A stretch of DNA of 64,000 bases from Roseiflexus sp. Lineage in GTDB: Bacteria > Chloroflexota > Chloroflexia > Chloroflexales > Roseiflexaceae. The number at the start of each line of letters is the position of its first letter. The stretch's first letter is position 1. A program made the translations under genes and the position numbers. Shown one piece after another: positions 62,989 through 64,000 of the stretch. The stretch spans positions 62,001-126,000 of the forward strand of contig JANXAL010000116.1 in NCBI GenBank assembly GCA_025062325.1, in the 5' to 3' direction. The notes under the pieces are model-generated. The model was given only the letters and a program-made list of their open reading frames with translations. It was not told the origin of the DNA and made no database searches.

Positions 62989-63519
62989 TTAACCGCCGAG
63001 TTCGTATCGAACGAAGCGCCGCACAACGATGTTCTCGCGGATCTTTGCAATTGCCGCCTGGATCTTCTCTTCAATTGTCTGTGACGAGTCCTTGATGAAC
63101 ACCTGTTTCAGCAGCACATGTTCTCGATAAAACTGCTCAGGCGACATGCCACTGGCGACAATCTCGCTTTCCGGCACCTCTTCAACGCGAAGGTAGCGCG
63201 GATTCATGGCTGCGACCTGCATCGCGATATCACGCGCCAGTTGAATGAAATCGTCAGTGCGCGCCACAAAATCGGTCTCACAGTTCAGTTCGACCATCGC
63301 GGCAACGCGTGCGCCATGATGGACGTACACTTCGATACGCCCTTCCTTTGCCTCACGCCCCGCGACCTTCTCGCGCACGCGCATGCCGCGCTTGCGCAAC
63401 TCTTCAATTGCCTTCTCGACGTCGCCATTGGTCTGCTCGAGCACATCCTTGCACTCCTTCACGCCCGCGCCGGTGCGCTCGCGCAGTTCCTTCACCATCT
63501 GTGCGGTTATCTCGGCCAC
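62989..63519 (-). CDS. tsf: Translation elongation factor Ts, short form
   Basis: A 176-residue EF-Ts, the nucleotide exchange factor of EF-Tu. N-terminal UBA-like domain VKELRERTGAGVKECKDVL, the TDFVARTDDF core of the central domain and YREHVLLKQVFIKD follow. At 176 residues it has only one core subdomain, against about 280 residues in E. coli; this short form is known in Thermus and related groups. GTG start at 63519 with AAGGAG upstream. A terminator-like hairpin separates it from rpsB. Confidence 0.96.
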   Translation of the reverse strand: MAEITAQMVKELRERTGAGVKECKDVLEQTNGDVEKAIEELRKRGMRVREKVAGREAKEGRIEVYVHHGARVAAMVELNCETDFVARTDDFIQLARDIAMQVAAMNPRYLRVEEVPESEIVASGMSPEQFYREHVLLKQVFIKDSSQTIEEKIQAAIAKIRENIVVRRFVRYELGG

Positions 63520-63541
63520 GATGACTCCTTCTCTCTGACAT

Positions 63542-63586
63542 AAAAACAGGGAAGATCGAAGGCGGCGCTCCTGCCTTCAGTCTTCC
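63542..63586 (-). terminator. Terminator or attenuator between rpsB and tsf
   Basis: On the minus strand GGAAGACTGAAGGC (from 63586) pairs with GCCTTCGATCTTCC except for two central bases, followed by CTGTTTTTATG. The stem (63549-63586) plus a five-T run gives an intrinsic terminator in the spacer between the rpsB stop and the tsf start. It could set the ratio of S2 to downstream products. Confidence 0.7.
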
Positions 63587-63609
63587 TTGCGTCGCTTGCA
63601 CCATCATCA

Positions 63610-64000
63610 CTACTCGACCGCCTTGGCTTCATCCGCCTCCCCGGCGATCGCGCGTTCCGCCACTGCCTGTTCATACGAGCCGCCATGCGTCATATCGGCC
63701 TGGAGCGACTCACGCCGATTTTGCCCCTCGATGGCGGCATCGGCGATTTTCCCGGCGATCAGACGGATGCTGCGGATTGCATCGTCGTTACACGGGATGA
63801 CATAGTCGATCGGCTCTGGATCGCAATTGGTGTCTACCATTGCCACGATCGGAACGCCTACTCTATTGGCTTCCCGAACGGCGAGATTTTCTTTATGCGG
63901 ATCGACGATGAACAATGCGCCCGGCAACCGATCCATCGCTTTCACGCCGCTGAAGACCTTGTTGAGTTTTTCAATCTCCGCCTCGCGTTTGAGCGCTTCG
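63610..64000 (-). CDS. rpsB: 30S ribosomal protein S2, C-terminal part (partial)
   Basis: Partial: the gene continues past the right edge. The readable 130 codons include [60 protein letters not shown] and [21 protein letters not shown], which is the second half of S2. It ends with a short charged tail (EADEAKAVE). It is the first visible gene of the rpsB-tsf-pyrH-frr-uppS-cdsA-recJ cluster on the minus strand; the operon promoter is outside the window. Confidence 0.97.
   Translation of the reverse strand, partial: EALKREAEIEKLNKVFSGVKAMDRLPGALFIVDPHKENLAVREANRVGVPIVAMVDTNCDPEPIDYVIPCNDDAIRSIRLIAGKIADAAIEGQNRRESLQADMTHGGSYEQAVAERAIAGEADEAKAVE

Overview
The window looks like a piece of a Roseiflexus-type chromosome (filamentous anoxygenic phototroph, Chloroflexota). 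This is inferred from moderately high GC, the gene content (short EF-Ts, Lon, two tandem AMP-forming acetyl-CoA synthetases, many Ser/Thr-kinase-type signalling proteins) and intergenic DNA full of G-rich palindromic repeats. No plasmid, phage, CRISPR or insertion-sequence genes were seen. About 50 protein genes, one tRNA gene and one cysteine-free L33 gene are supported.

Layout. 1-8.5 kb: end of an HD-GYP phosphodiesterase gene, a methyltransferase, a membrane protein, a FAH-family hydrolase/thiamine pyrophosphokinase pair, a glycoside-hydrolase-like protein with a probably leaderless mRNA, a double thioredoxin and an acyl-CoA ligase. 8.5-15 kb: rpmG with its own promoter and terminator, DUF4127 plus an endonuclease III-like gene, a stand-alone MshEN-repeat protein, and a membrane-anchored double rhodanese with a YeeE/YedE transporter. 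15-25 kb: a 1228-residue GH13-type protein coupled to a quinone oxidoreductase, a cation-efflux transporter, a CinA-C-like/nucleotidyltransferase fusion, an SDR lacking its catalytic Tyr, and pgk. 25-33 kb: ECF sigma factor plus a membrane protein, lon, a WYL regulator, tRNA-Val(CAC), and a 30-residue acidic ORF behind a structured leader.

33.5-38.7 kb is a compact phospho-signalling operon: Ser/Thr kinase with a C-terminal eight-repeat PQQ-type propeller, PP2C phosphatase, VWA protein, zinc-ribbon/FHA protein and a small conserved-looking protein. It resembles the kinase-phosphatase-VWA triads known from Ter-type stress systems, and is the best candidate here for a complete small system. 39-50 kb holds a TPM lipoprotein, an alkaline-phosphatase relative with altered metal ligands, a pepF/glycerate kinase/CinA-N operon, a TPR protein and rph. 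50-55 kb: GNAT and two acs genes. 55.5-64 kb is a long minus-strand operon, rpsB-tsf-pyrH-frr-uppS-cdsA-recJ, followed by a cNMP/CBS/DUF294 protein and a DEDDh exonuclease.

Two kinds of non-coding repeats run through the spacers. One is a roughly 177-bp element with related ends (CTCnCAAGTGTAG...) and a central CCCCCTTCTCCC/GGGAGAAGGGGG palindrome, complete or in pieces at seven loci. The other is degenerate heptamer arrays (GGGTTAG-like or CCTCGCG-like). Several genes start from extended -10 promoters (TGnTAnnnT), three of them only 6-8 nt before the start codon.
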